Shown here piece after piece: positions 1 through 5,247 of a stretch of DNA of 6,834 bases (its first letter is position 1; the number at the start of each line of letters is the position of its first letter). The DNA comes from an uncultured Clostridium sp. (GTDB lineage Bacteria; Bacillota_A; Clostridia; TANB77; CAG-508), in assembly GCA_951800935.1 (NCBI GenBank), contig CATOLW010000065.1, positions 1 to 6,834 of the forward strand, given 5' to 3'. The position numbers and the translations under genes were made by a program. The notes below the pieces were generated by a model. It made no database searches. It was not told the DNA's origin and was given only the letters and a program-made list of their open reading frames with translations.

Positions 1-115
1 AAAAAAGGATATCAATTGGAAAATATAAATAAAGCAAAATGTAGTCTTCATCTGTAATGTCTGTATCTGCATGTCCACAACGATAAGTATGTGTATGGTA
101 ATTAAATTTTTGCAT
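1..115 (-). CDS. PHP-domain phosphoesterase, N-terminal fragment (runs off window; 3' part probably chimeric)
   Basis: An ATG at 115-113 opens a frame reading MQKFNYHTHTYRCGHADTD. The HTHT motif (His7, His9) followed by Arg-Cys-Gly-His-Ala is the hallmark start of PHP-domain metal-dependent phosphoesterases of the histidinol-phosphatase type, in which the HxH pair binds catalytic metal ions. The start lies one base after the recX stop, and an AGAGGGGA ribosome binding site sits inside recX (about 121-127), so translation is probably coupled to recX. From about base 39 down to base 1 the frame stays open but encodes a hydrophobic string unlike a PHP domain. That part is the inverted copy of the recX end, so only bases 40-115 (about 25 codons) look authentic. 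Substrate cannot be told: histidinol phosphate, or another phosphoester as in many orphan PHP proteins. Confidence 0.75.
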   Translation of the reverse strand, partial: MQKFNYHTHTYRCGHADTDITDEDYILLYLYFPIDILF

Positions 116-170
116 TTTATTCCCCTCTCCCTTTTGCTTTATTTATATTTTCCAATTGATATCCTTTTTT
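1..170. repeat. Perfect 39-bp inverted repeat (1-39 and 132-170) at the window end
   Basis: Bases 1-39 are the exact reverse complement of bases 132-170, with 92 bases between. The inner copy (132-170) lies in the last codons of recX and reads as a natural RecX C-terminus. The outer copy lies where the body of the PHP-domain gene should be and replaces its expected sequence. A long perfect foldback in coding DNA at the very end of a sequence is typical of a chimeric read or an amplification/assembly artefact. A real inverted duplication is possible but less likely. The repeat itself is certain; the cause is inferred. Confidence 0.97.
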
Positions 171-566
171 TAGCAAATATTGTTTTATTTCTTCTTGCTC
201 CATTGATATTGCTTTCTTATCTATGATATTTTCTGCTGATTTTATTTCATATTCTTGTAGTTCTTCTTTATTTTCATCAATATAGTCTTCTATATCATTT
301 CTATTTAATCCTTTTGCTAATAATTTATGTTGTATTTCTTTGATAGACAAGTTTTTTAGCATTATAAAATTATGGATTGTTTTGTCAATGAATTCATTAT
401 CATTAATATACTTTGCCTCTTTTAAGTATTCAATAATATCTTCTAACATATTATTTTCTATCATATTTGAGAATTTTCTTCTTATTTCTTGCTCTGTTCT
501 TTTTTTATACAATATGTATTTTAATACTTTTGTTTTTTCTTTATCAAATTGTTCGATTGTATACAT
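117..566 (-). CDS. recX: Regulatory protein RecX
   Basis: This 149-residue, highly charged, almost wholly helical protein matches the RecX family in length (about 150-200 residues) and pattern: tandem three-helix repeats. Visible repeat signatures are YILYKKRTEQEIRRKF (about 18-33), IIEYLKEAKYINDNEFI (about 44-60), IKEIQHKLLAKGL (about 75-87) and the C-terminal IKQYLLKKGYQLENI (about 127-141). RecX proteins bind RecA-DNA filaments and change their stability, usually limiting RecA activity. The start at 566 follows an AAGGA ribosome binding site (573-577) by six bases. It lies directly downstream of recA, the usual arrangement, but a hairpin and a candidate promoter fall in the gap, so it may also be transcribed independently. 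The stop is one base before the PHP gene. The frame appears intact. Confidence 0.9.
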   Translation of the reverse strand: MYTIEQFDKEKTKVLKYILYKKRTEQEIRRKFSNMIENNMLEDIIEYLKEAKYINDNEFIDKTIHNFIMLKNLSIKEIQHKLLAKGLNRNDIEDYIDENKEELQEYEIKSAENIIDKKAISMEQEEIKQYLLKKGYQLENINKAKGRGE

Positions 567-588
567 TTCTTTTCCTTTCTTTTTTCAC

Positions 589-617
589 ATTTTACTACAA
601 TTTTTTCTAAATAGCAA
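589..617 (-). promoter_or_regulatory. Candidate sigma-A promoter for recX
   Basis: On the minus strand TTGCTA (617-612, 4/6 to consensus) is followed after 17 bases by TAAAAT (594-589, 5/6). It starts just after the recA hairpin and leaves a short leader to the recX start at 566. The region is very AT-rich, so a chance match is possible. Confidence 0.45.
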
Positions 618-621
618 GATA

Positions 622-653
622 TTTTAAAAGGTAAGAAATATTTTCTTACCTTT
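622..653 (-). terminator. Stem-loop after recA, likely terminator or attenuator
   Basis: Bases 627-638 and 642-653 are perfect reverse complements, giving a 12-bp stem (core GGTAAG/CTTACC) with a three-base loop, eight bases beyond the recA stop. On the minus strand the following U tract is only four bases before AAAA, so termination may be partial and allow read-through to recX. The opposite strand has a more T-rich tail, but no gene there needs it. Confidence 0.55.
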
Positions 654-661
654 CTTATTTT

Positions 662-1709
662 TTATTCTTCGTCTTCTTCGCTACTTGGCAATTCTTCTCC
701 AAGACTTTGTTCAAAAGCTTTTGCAAAGTTATCTCTTACTTTTGCTTCTACTTCTTCTAAAATGTCTGGATTTTCTTTTAGATAGTTTTTAACATTTTCT
801 CTACCCTGTCCTATTCTGTCACCATTATAACTAAACCATGAACCTGCTTTTTCTATAATGTCTAAATTAACAGCCATGTCTAAAATATTACCTGCTTTTG
901 AAATACCTTCTCCATAAACCACATCAAATTCTGCTTCTCTAAAAGGTGGTGCTACTTTATTTTTTACTACTTTAACACGTACACGGTTTCCTTTGAATTC
1001 TCCATCTTGTTTAATGTTTTCTATTTTTCTGATATCCATTCTAACAGAAGCATAAAATTTTAAAGCTCTACCACCTGTTGTTGTTTCTGGATTTCCAAAC
1101 ATAACTCCTATTTTTTCTCTTAATTGGTTAATGAAAATTAGAACTGTTTTTGTTTTGTTTAATGCTCCTGCTAATTTTCTTAATGCTTGCGACATTAGTC
1201 TTGCTTGAAGTCCCATATGAGAATCTCCCATATCCCCATCAATTTCAGCTTTTGGAACTAAAGCTGCAACAGAGTCAACAACAATAACATCTAATGCTCC
1301 ACTTCTTACTAAACTTTCTGTGATTTCTAATGCTTGCTCTCCTGTATCTGGTTGCGATACAATTAAATTATCAATATCTACTCCTAATTTTTTAGCATAT
1401 ACTGGATCTAAAGCATGTTCTGCATCAATAAATGCTGCTTCTCCACCCATTTTTTGTGCTTCTGCTACTATATGCAATGCTAAGGTTGTTTTACCAGAAG
1501 ATTCTGGACCATAAACTTCTATGATTCTTCCTCTTGGAACACCTCCAATTCCTAATGCAATATCAAGACTTAACGCTCCTGTTGGTATGGCTTCTACTTC
1601 CATTGCTTTAAATTCTCCGAAGTTTCATAACAGAGCCTTTACCAAATTGTTTTTCTATTTGACTCATAGCCATTTCTAGTGCTTTCTTTTTTTCTGTATT
1701 TTCTCCCAT
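662..1709 (-). CDS. recA: RecA recombinase; reading frame broken by one extra base near 1619
   Basis: RecA polymerises on single-stranded DNA and, using ATP, drives strand exchange and triggers LexA self-cleavage. The start at 1709 has AGGAGG (1722-1717) seven bases upstream. The first 30 residues (starting [15 protein letters not shown] and ending [10 protein letters not shown]) are normal RecA, but the frame then reads RRI and stops at 1610-1608. Ignoring the C opposite base 1619 gives [17 protein letters not shown] and a full 348-residue protein, close to E. coli RecA (about 352). The remainder, from 1603, is intact: Walker A GPESSGKT (about 67-74 after repair), Walker B LDVIVVDS, the loop with [19 protein letters not shown], and an acidic tail [11 protein letters not shown]. 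If the break is real, restart at ATG 1603 (GGAG 11 bases upstream) would give a protein lacking the N-terminal segment used for filament assembly. A sequence error is the simpler explanation. Confidence 0.96.
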
Positions 1710-1716
1710 AATTTTT

Positions 1717-1722
1717 CCTCCT
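1717..1722 (-). promoter_or_regulatory. recA ribosome binding site, fixing the start at 1709
   Basis: A perfect AGGAGG lies seven bases before ATG 1709. It shows that the true recA start is upstream of the frame break and not the internal ATG at 1603. Confidence 0.9.
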
Positions 1723-1728
1723 TATTTT

Positions 1729-1742
1729 TGAACTTTTGTTTG
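1729..1742 (-). promoter_or_regulatory. Candidate LexA (DinR) operator of recA
   Basis: The plus-strand sequence tgaacttttgtttg contains GAAC-N4-GTTT, one base from the GAAC-N4-GTTC core of the Firmicute LexA box (CGAACRNRYGTTYG). It lies just downstream of the recA -10 hexamer, at about +4 to +17 of the predicted transcript, where a bound repressor would block transcription. This fits SOS control of recA. The outer bases and the central purines do not match, so the assignment is tentative. Confidence 0.5.
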
Positions 1743-1751
1743 ATCTTTATT

Positions 1752-1779
1752 ATTATATACCAAAAATATGTTTTGTCAA
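1752..1779 (-). promoter_or_regulatory. Strong sigma-A promoter of recA
   Basis: The minus strand has TTGACA (1779-1774), a 16-base spacer and TATAAT (1757-1752), both hexamers matching consensus perfectly. Transcription would begin near 1745, giving a leader of about 35 bases that carries the AGGAGG site. Confidence 0.85.
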
Positions 1780-1802
1780 TAGCTTTTTTAAATTTTTTTA
1801 TT

Positions 1803-3386
1803 TTATTTGTACCATCCTTCTATTCCATAGAATTGATAAAACCAATTTGGATTAATCTCTCCTACTAATCCCGAATTATAGACTACCGTATATTTGTTAT
1901 TATATAAGCTAATATAAGGACTATCTGTTTTATAAATTTCAACTAGTCTCAAATATTTTTCTTTCAAAATATTTTCATCTGTTGTATTTCTAACTTCATT
2001 CATAATATTGCGTACCTCTTCATTGTTGTAGTTTGCCATGTTCCCCTCTCCTAAATAGGTAGTAAGATTTGGTGATGGAGAAAGAGTCATACTGCATAAT
2101 GCTATGTCATAATTTCTGTTGTTGATGCTATTATTATATTGGTCATCTGATGCTTGTACAATATTGATTATAATTCCTTGTGCTTCTAATTGTTGTTTCA
2201 GATTTGTTGCAACTGCCACTTTAGAAGAATCGCTTGCTCTTACCAAAAGATTAAAAGAAAGTCTTTGTGTTTTATAGTTTTCTGTTTTTTGCCACCCTCC
2301 TGAACGATAGCTCCATCCATTATCTATTAATATTTGTTTTGCTTGTTCTATATTATATCCACTGCTTGCATCTTGTCCCTGTGCCAACCAACTTCCATAA
2401 TCTAATGGAAAACTACTGCTAAAACATTTATTATTGAATACACTTGAAATAATGTTTTCTTTATCAATTGAATAAGCAATTGCTTTTCTTACTTCTTGTC
2501 TTGCTAAAAAATTATTTTGCATATTAAAAGCTAAAAAAGTATGATCTCTTCCTTTCAATTCTTTGGAGCTATAACCAATTGTTCCTATGTATTCTTGTAA
2601 ATTGTCATTCGTAGTTGCCACCAAGTCAATGTTTCCTATTTTAAAACTATTGTATAATTCTCCAATAGAAGAATACAAATTTACTGTGATTTTTTCTATG
2701 GTTAAGTCTTTTTCTCGATTCCACCATCCTTCATTCTTTTCTAAAATGAGATAGGAGGATTGCACCTCTGCAATTTTATATTTTCCTGTTCCAGATGGTG
2801 AAGAGTTTTTCTGTGTATTTACAAAGTCTTCATTTTCGTAATAGTCTTTTGATAAAATAGGAAAAGTTAATTGATATTCATAAAAAGGTATTTCTCTATC
2901 TAAATTTATTTTTATGGTATAATCGTCTACAATATCAACACTGGTTACATATTGGACATGATAAGAATAAATGGAAGGTATTTCTTTTAAACGATCAATA
3001 GTAAATCTAACATCTTCTGCTGTAAATCGTTCTCCTTTTGTCCATTTGGCATTTTCTCTTAATTTGATTAAATAAGAATTATCACTTTGTTTTGCCCACT
3101 GGGTTGCCAAAGCTGGCTCAGCTTTATAATCTGCTGTTATCATAACTAATGGCTCAAAAATCAATTTTGAAATATCTTGTACATTTTTATTTTTACTAAG
3201 AATTGGATTCATTGTGTCTAATTGAGCAATTCCTAGTGTTAGTTCTGTCTTTTTTTCTTGCTTACTACTTACGTGTTCTAATTCTTGCTTCTTTTCTTCT
3301 TCATCTTGTCTGATTTTGAAAATAGCAAATAGTAAAATACCAATGATAAAAATAATAAAAACATATTTAATCCAATTTGATTTCAT
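1803..3386 (-). CDS. Membrane-anchored family-5 (oligopeptide/dipeptide-type) solute-binding protein
   Basis: This 527-residue protein resembles the extracellular substrate-binding proteins of oligopeptide/nickel ABC importers (SBP_bac_5). Family signatures in order: LTLGIAQLDTMNPIL and ISKLIFEPLV (about 49-81), KWTKGERFTAEDVRFTIDRL (about 114-133), and ARQEVRKAIAYSIDKENIISSVF, the conserved 'VRQALxYAIDR' segment. Residues 7-23 form a hydrophobic helix followed by a charged linker (about 24-48). No cysteine lies near this segment, so it is probably an uncleaved membrane anchor and not a lipoprotein signal. The start at 3386 has GAGGTG (3396-3391) four bases upstream. No permease or ATPase gene is visible in the window; the protein is an orphan flanked by spoVS and recA with its own promoter. 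Ligand is unknown: peptides are likeliest by family, but sensing or scavenging roles are possible. The frame appears complete. Confidence 0.88.
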   Translation of the reverse strand: MKSNWIKYVFIIFIIGILLFAIFKIRQDEEEKKQELEHVSSKQEKKTELTLGIAQLDTMNPILSKNKNVQDISKLIFEPLVMITADYKAEPALATQWAKQSDNSYLIKLRENAKWTKGERFTAEDVRFTIDRLKEIPSIYSYHVQYVTSVDIVDDYTIKINLDREIPFYEYQLTFPILSKDYYENEDFVNTQKNSSPSGTGKYKIAEVQSSYLILEKNEGWWNREKDLTIEKITVNLYSSIGELYNSFKIGNIDLVATTNDNLQEYIGTIGYSSKELKGRDHTFLAFNMQNNFLARQEVRKAIAYSIDKENIISSVFNNKCFSSSFPLDYGSWLAQGQDASSGYNIEQAKQILIDNGWSYRSGGWQKTENYKTQRLSFNLLVRASDSSKVAVATNLKQQLEAQGIIINIVQASDDQYNNSINNRNYDIALCSMTLSPSPNLTTYLGEGNMANYNNEEVRNIMNEVRNTTDENILKEKYLRLVEIYKTDSPYISLYNNKYTVVYNSGLVGEINPNWFYQFYGIEGWYK

Positions 3387-3408
3387 ATTTCACCTCTATT
3401 CTTTTGCT

Positions 3409-3437
3409 ATCATATCTTAATTCGAATCAAATTTCAA
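3409..3437 (-). promoter_or_regulatory. Strong sigma-A promoter for the solute-binding protein gene
   Basis: TTGAAA (3437-3432, 5/6) is followed after 17 bases by TATGAT (3414-3409, 5/6) on the minus strand. The predicted leader is only about 15-20 bases and carries the ribosome binding site. Confidence 0.75.
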
Positions 3438-3506
3438 GATGTTTGTTAAAAGTTTGTCAAAAACCCCTCTTGTTTTAATTGATTCTTATTTTCGTCTAGG
3501 AAAATA

Positions 3507-3538
3507 TATACAAAACGAGCTGCATTAAAATACAGCCC
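3507..3538 (-). terminator. Intrinsic terminator after spoVS
   Basis: Twelve bases past the spoVS stop, the minus strand folds GGGCTGTAT against ATGCAGCTC (3538-3530 with 3525-3517; two internal mismatches), followed by GTTTTGTATAT. The imperfect stem makes it moderate in strength. It separates spoVS from the downstream promoter at 3409-3437. Confidence 0.6.
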
Positions 3539-3550
3539 ATCCTTTTATTT

Positions 3551-3814
3551 TTATACTCTTGATTCAACAATTAACTTGATACCAGTTCTGTCTTCTCCTT
3601 CTACTTCTACTTCCGCAAATGCTGGTATACAAACTAAGTCCACTCCTGCTGGTGCAACAAATCCTCTTGCGATTGCCACTGCTTTTACTGCCTGATTTAG
3701 TGCTCCTGCTCCAATTGCTTGCATTTCTGCTTTATTGGATTCTTTTACTAATCCAGCAATTGCTCCTGCTACTGAATTAGGGTTTGATTTAGATGAAATC
3801 TTTAAAACTTCCAT
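3551..3814 (-). CDS. spoVS: Stage V sporulation protein S
   Basis: This 87-residue protein is almost identical in pattern to SpoVS (about 86 residues in Bacillus): MEVLKISSKSNPNSVAGAIA, then AIGAGALNQAVKAVAIARGF, then VCIPAF and a C-terminal IKLIVESRV. SpoVS is a small Alba-like, probably nucleic-acid-binding protein needed for passage through stage V (coat and cortex maturation) in Bacillus; its molecular action is poorly defined. I chose ATG 3814 over the upstream in-frame ATG at 3853 because AGGAGG (3830-3825) lies ten bases before it and the family begins at this methionine. The rny-ymdB-spoVS order matches B. subtilis. It has its own candidate promoter and terminator, so it is probably monocistronic. 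Its presence is the main hint that the organism can sporulate, although SpoVS-like proteins also occur in some non-sporulators. Confidence 0.95.
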   Translation of the reverse strand: MEVLKISSKSNPNSVAGAIAGLVKESNKAEMQAIGAGALNQAVKAVAIARGFVAPAGVDLVCIPAFAEVEVEGEDRTGIKLIVESRV

Positions 3815-3824
3815 TTTTCTTTTG

Positions 3825-3830
3825 CCTCCT
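3825..3830 (-). promoter_or_regulatory. spoVS ribosome binding site, deciding the start
   Basis: A perfect AGGAGG ten bases upstream of ATG 3814 lies inside the longer frame that could begin at 3853, and so argues for the shorter, family-length protein. Confidence 0.85.
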
Positions 3831-3867
3831 ATAATTTTTATTTTTTGTTGCAACTTTTACGATTGTT

Positions 3868-3896
3868 ATTTTACATTATATGGAAATATTTGTAAA
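3868..3896 (-). promoter_or_regulatory. Candidate sigma-A promoter for spoVS
   Basis: TTTACA (3896-3891, 5/6) is followed after 17 bases by TAAAAT (3873-3868, 5/6). In B. subtilis spoVS is transcribed by sigma-H; I see no good sigma-H pair here, so control may differ. Confidence 0.55.
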
Positions 3897-3944
3897 GTGT
3901 TTTCTGGAATTTTTTAGGAAATTTCATCGCAATATTTTTACCTT

Positions 3945-3952
3945 TTCGACTA
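3945..3952 (-). promoter_or_regulatory. Possible Spo0A box upstream of spoVS
   Basis: The minus strand reads TAGTCGAA, one base from the TTGTCGAA form of the Spo0A box, about 50 bases upstream of the spoVS -35 and between ymdB and spoVS. A single near match of eight bases is weak, though its GC-containing core is unusual in this AT-rich gap. Confidence 0.25.
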
Positions 3953-3967
3953 TTTCTGACAAACAAA

Positions 3968-4739
3968 CTACAAGTATAATCTTTTTATCTTTTTTACCTG
4001 ATTATTCGTGTTATCTATATCAAATATAACAGCATTTAATATACATTCTCCTGTTGCAATTTTATATCTTTCTGGTAGTGTAGTTTCAAATCTTTTTAAA
4101 GATGCTGCTATGTCCATTCCAATCACAGAATATTTAGGGCCTGTCATTCCAATGTCTGTTATATAGGCAGTTCCTTTTGGCAAAATCTTTTCATCTGCTG
4201 TTTGTACATGTGTATGAGTACCATATAGGGCAGTTACTTTTCCATCTAAGAAATAACCCATTGCTATTTTCTCAGCTGTTGCCTCTGCATGGAAGTCAAC
4301 AAAAATCATGTCTACTTTATTCTCTATTTTTTCAATGATTTCTTTTACAACAATAAATGGATTTTCAGTAAGTATATTAATATCTACTCTTCCCATTAAA
4401 TTGATAACTGCTATTTTCTTGTTTTGACAAGTATAAATGTTGTATCCCTTTCCGGCAAACTCCTTTGGGATAGTTGGCTGGCCTAATCAACTTTGGATGA
4501 TCAATGAATTTGAAAATATCTTTTTTTCCCCAAGTATGATTTCCCATTGTGATAACATCTACTTTCATAGCTAAAATATCATTAAAGTTTTTTTCTGTAA
4601 TTCCCATTCCTTCTGCTGCATTTTCCCCGTTTACAATTACAAAATCTATGGTTTCTTTTTTTCTAATTTCTTCTATTTGCTTTCGTAATTCTTGAATACC
4701 TGCCATTCCAATTAAGTCTCCTACTGCTAAAATTTTCAT
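3968..4739 (-). CDS. ymdB: YmdB-family metallophosphodiesterase; frame broken by one extra base near 4457-4459
   Basis: YmdB is a dinuclear-metal phosphodiesterase acting on cyclic nucleotides (2',3'-cAMP in vitro); in Bacillus it affects the switch between motility and biofilm. The first part from ATG 4739 holds Asp8, NGENAAEG (Glu39, Asn40) and GNHTW (Asn67, His68). After NYPKGV at about residue 94 the frame shifts. The rest continues in another frame: IYTCQNKKIAVINLMGR, then DFHAEAT and GTHTHVQTADEKILPKGTAYITDIGMTG. Removing one base from the AAA run at 4457-4459 gives NYPKGVAGKGY and a 256-residue protein in which His150, His175 and His177 fall exactly at B. subtilis numbering. The family is about 260 residues, so nothing else is missing. 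AGGA (4748-4745) lies five bases before the start. The neighbours rny and spoVS match the Bacillus order. The break is probably a homopolymer sequencing error; otherwise the enzyme is dead. Confidence 0.95.
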
Positions 4740-4769
4740 GTTATTCCTTCTTTCTTGTTTGTTTTCTTT

Positions 4770-4798
4770 ATCATACTATAAATCAAAAAATAAAGCAA
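4770..4798 (-). promoter_or_regulatory. Candidate ymdB promoter, its -35 inside the upstream terminator stem
   Basis: TTGCTT (4798-4793, 3/6) lies 17 bases before TATGAT (4775-4770, 5/6) on the minus strand. The -35 is the descending arm of the terminator stem of the preceding gene. The -35 match is poor, so ymdB might instead depend on read-through from upstream. Confidence 0.4.
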
Positions 4799-4816
4799 GA
4801 ACTTAATGTCTTGCTT
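4785..4816 (-). terminator. Intrinsic terminator overlapping the stop codon of the small membrane protein gene
   Basis: AAGCAAGA (4816-4809) pairs perfectly with TCTTGCTT (4800-4793) around an eight-base loop, followed by TATTTTTTG. The stem begins within the TAA stop codon, a very compact arrangement. Confidence 0.75.
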
Positions 4817-5057
4817 AGTATAATTGGTCTGCTTCTTCTTGTGTTATTATATTACTTTCCAAAGAAAAATCAATTTGTTTTTTACGTTCTTCTTTATCTT
4901 CAATTCCTTTTAAATGTTCGATCAAATCCTTATGCCCATCTACAATAGTTCCATCTTCGCTAAAAAGATAGGAAGTATACATATGATAAACACCAAATCC
5001 TAGTGCCAAAATAATAACAACAATTAATGCTAAAATTAGTAATTTCTTATTCTTCAT
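4815..5057 (-). CDS. Small single-pass membrane protein, function unknown
   Basis: This 80-residue protein has a basic N-terminus (MKNKK), one hydrophobic helix at about residues 6-24, and a charged tail. The topology rule predicts the tail outside the cell. The tail ends in two short helices (about 42-62 and 64-79) whose final part, SNIITQEEADQLY, resembles the 'G-I-T-Q-E-x-A-D' ending of small Firmicute proteins such as DUF2680 or SHOCT-like tails; this is a loose resemblance only. I prefer ATG 5057 to the GTG at 5066 because GAGGTG (5069-5064), which overlaps that GTG, is an ideal ribosome binding site six bases before the ATG. It has a strong promoter and a tight terminator, so it is a separate unit between rny and ymdB; location alone does not reveal a role. 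The frame is complete. Confidence 0.75.
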   Translation of the reverse strand: MKNKKLLILALIVVIILALGFGVYHMYTSYLFSEDGTIVDGHKDLIEHLKGIEDKEERKKQIDFSLESNIITQEEADQLY

Positions 5058-5063
5058 TTGTTT

Positions 5064-5069
5064 CACCTC
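5064..5069 (-). promoter_or_regulatory. Ribosome binding site of the small membrane protein gene, deciding its start
   Basis: GAGGTG overlaps an in-frame GTG at 5066 and sits six bases before ATG 5057. It cannot serve the GTG it contains, so the shorter 80-residue product is favoured over 83. Confidence 0.8.
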
Positions 5070-5133
5070 TTTTCAATTTTTAATTCAATACTTTTACCAT
5101 ATATCATATATCTTTTCTTTTTTATTTATTATC

Positions 5134-5162
5134 ATAATATCCTTTCTTTTTGCTCTAGTCAA
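5134..5162 (-). promoter_or_regulatory. Strong sigma-A promoter of the small membrane protein gene
   Basis: TTGACT (5162-5157, 5/6) is followed after 17 bases by TATTAT (5139-5134, 5/6). The predicted leader is about 70 bases; I see no recognisable riboswitch in it. Confidence 0.7.
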
Positions 5163-5204
5163 TAGTTTTTACGTTTATTTTTAAAAAAACTTTTGTCAAT
5201 CCAT

Positions 5205-5242
5205 AAAAAACAAAAAAGCTGCGACTTTTTTGGTCGCAACTT
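5205..5242 (-). terminator. Strong intrinsic terminator of rny
   Basis: On the minus strand AAGTTGCGAC (5242-5233) pairs with GTCGCAGCTT (5225-5216), including one G-U pair that is a C/A mismatch on the other strand. The stem is followed by TTTTTTGTTTTTT. It starts six bases after the rny stop and isolates rny from the genes downstream. Confidence 0.9.
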
Positions 5243-5247
5243 TTAAA

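Noticed and set aside
340..627. Plus-strand open frame opposite recX
   Set aside because: It is an antisense shadow, crosses the recA terminator and the recX promoter, and its Phe/Ser-rich product resembles nothing known.
1608..1622. Programmed +1 frameshift in recA, similar to prfB
   Set aside because: The SD-like CGGAGA directly abuts the slip codon, the ATT-to-TTT slip pairs poorly, and the resulting residues (RRF) would not match the conserved GEF. A one-base insertion explains the data better.
3815..3853. Longer SpoVS start at 3853 adding 13 residues
   Set aside because: The extension overlaps the AGGAGG site of the correct start and is absent from the family.
3847..3854. GTTGCAAC palindrome in the spoVS leader
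   Set aside because: Eight bases only, with no U tract or conserved context; too short to call an operator or a terminator.
3921..3948. AAAGGTAAA followed by GATGAAA as a possible sigma-H promoter of spoVS
   Set aside because: Each element has a mismatch at a key position and the spacing of eight bases is too short for sigma-H.
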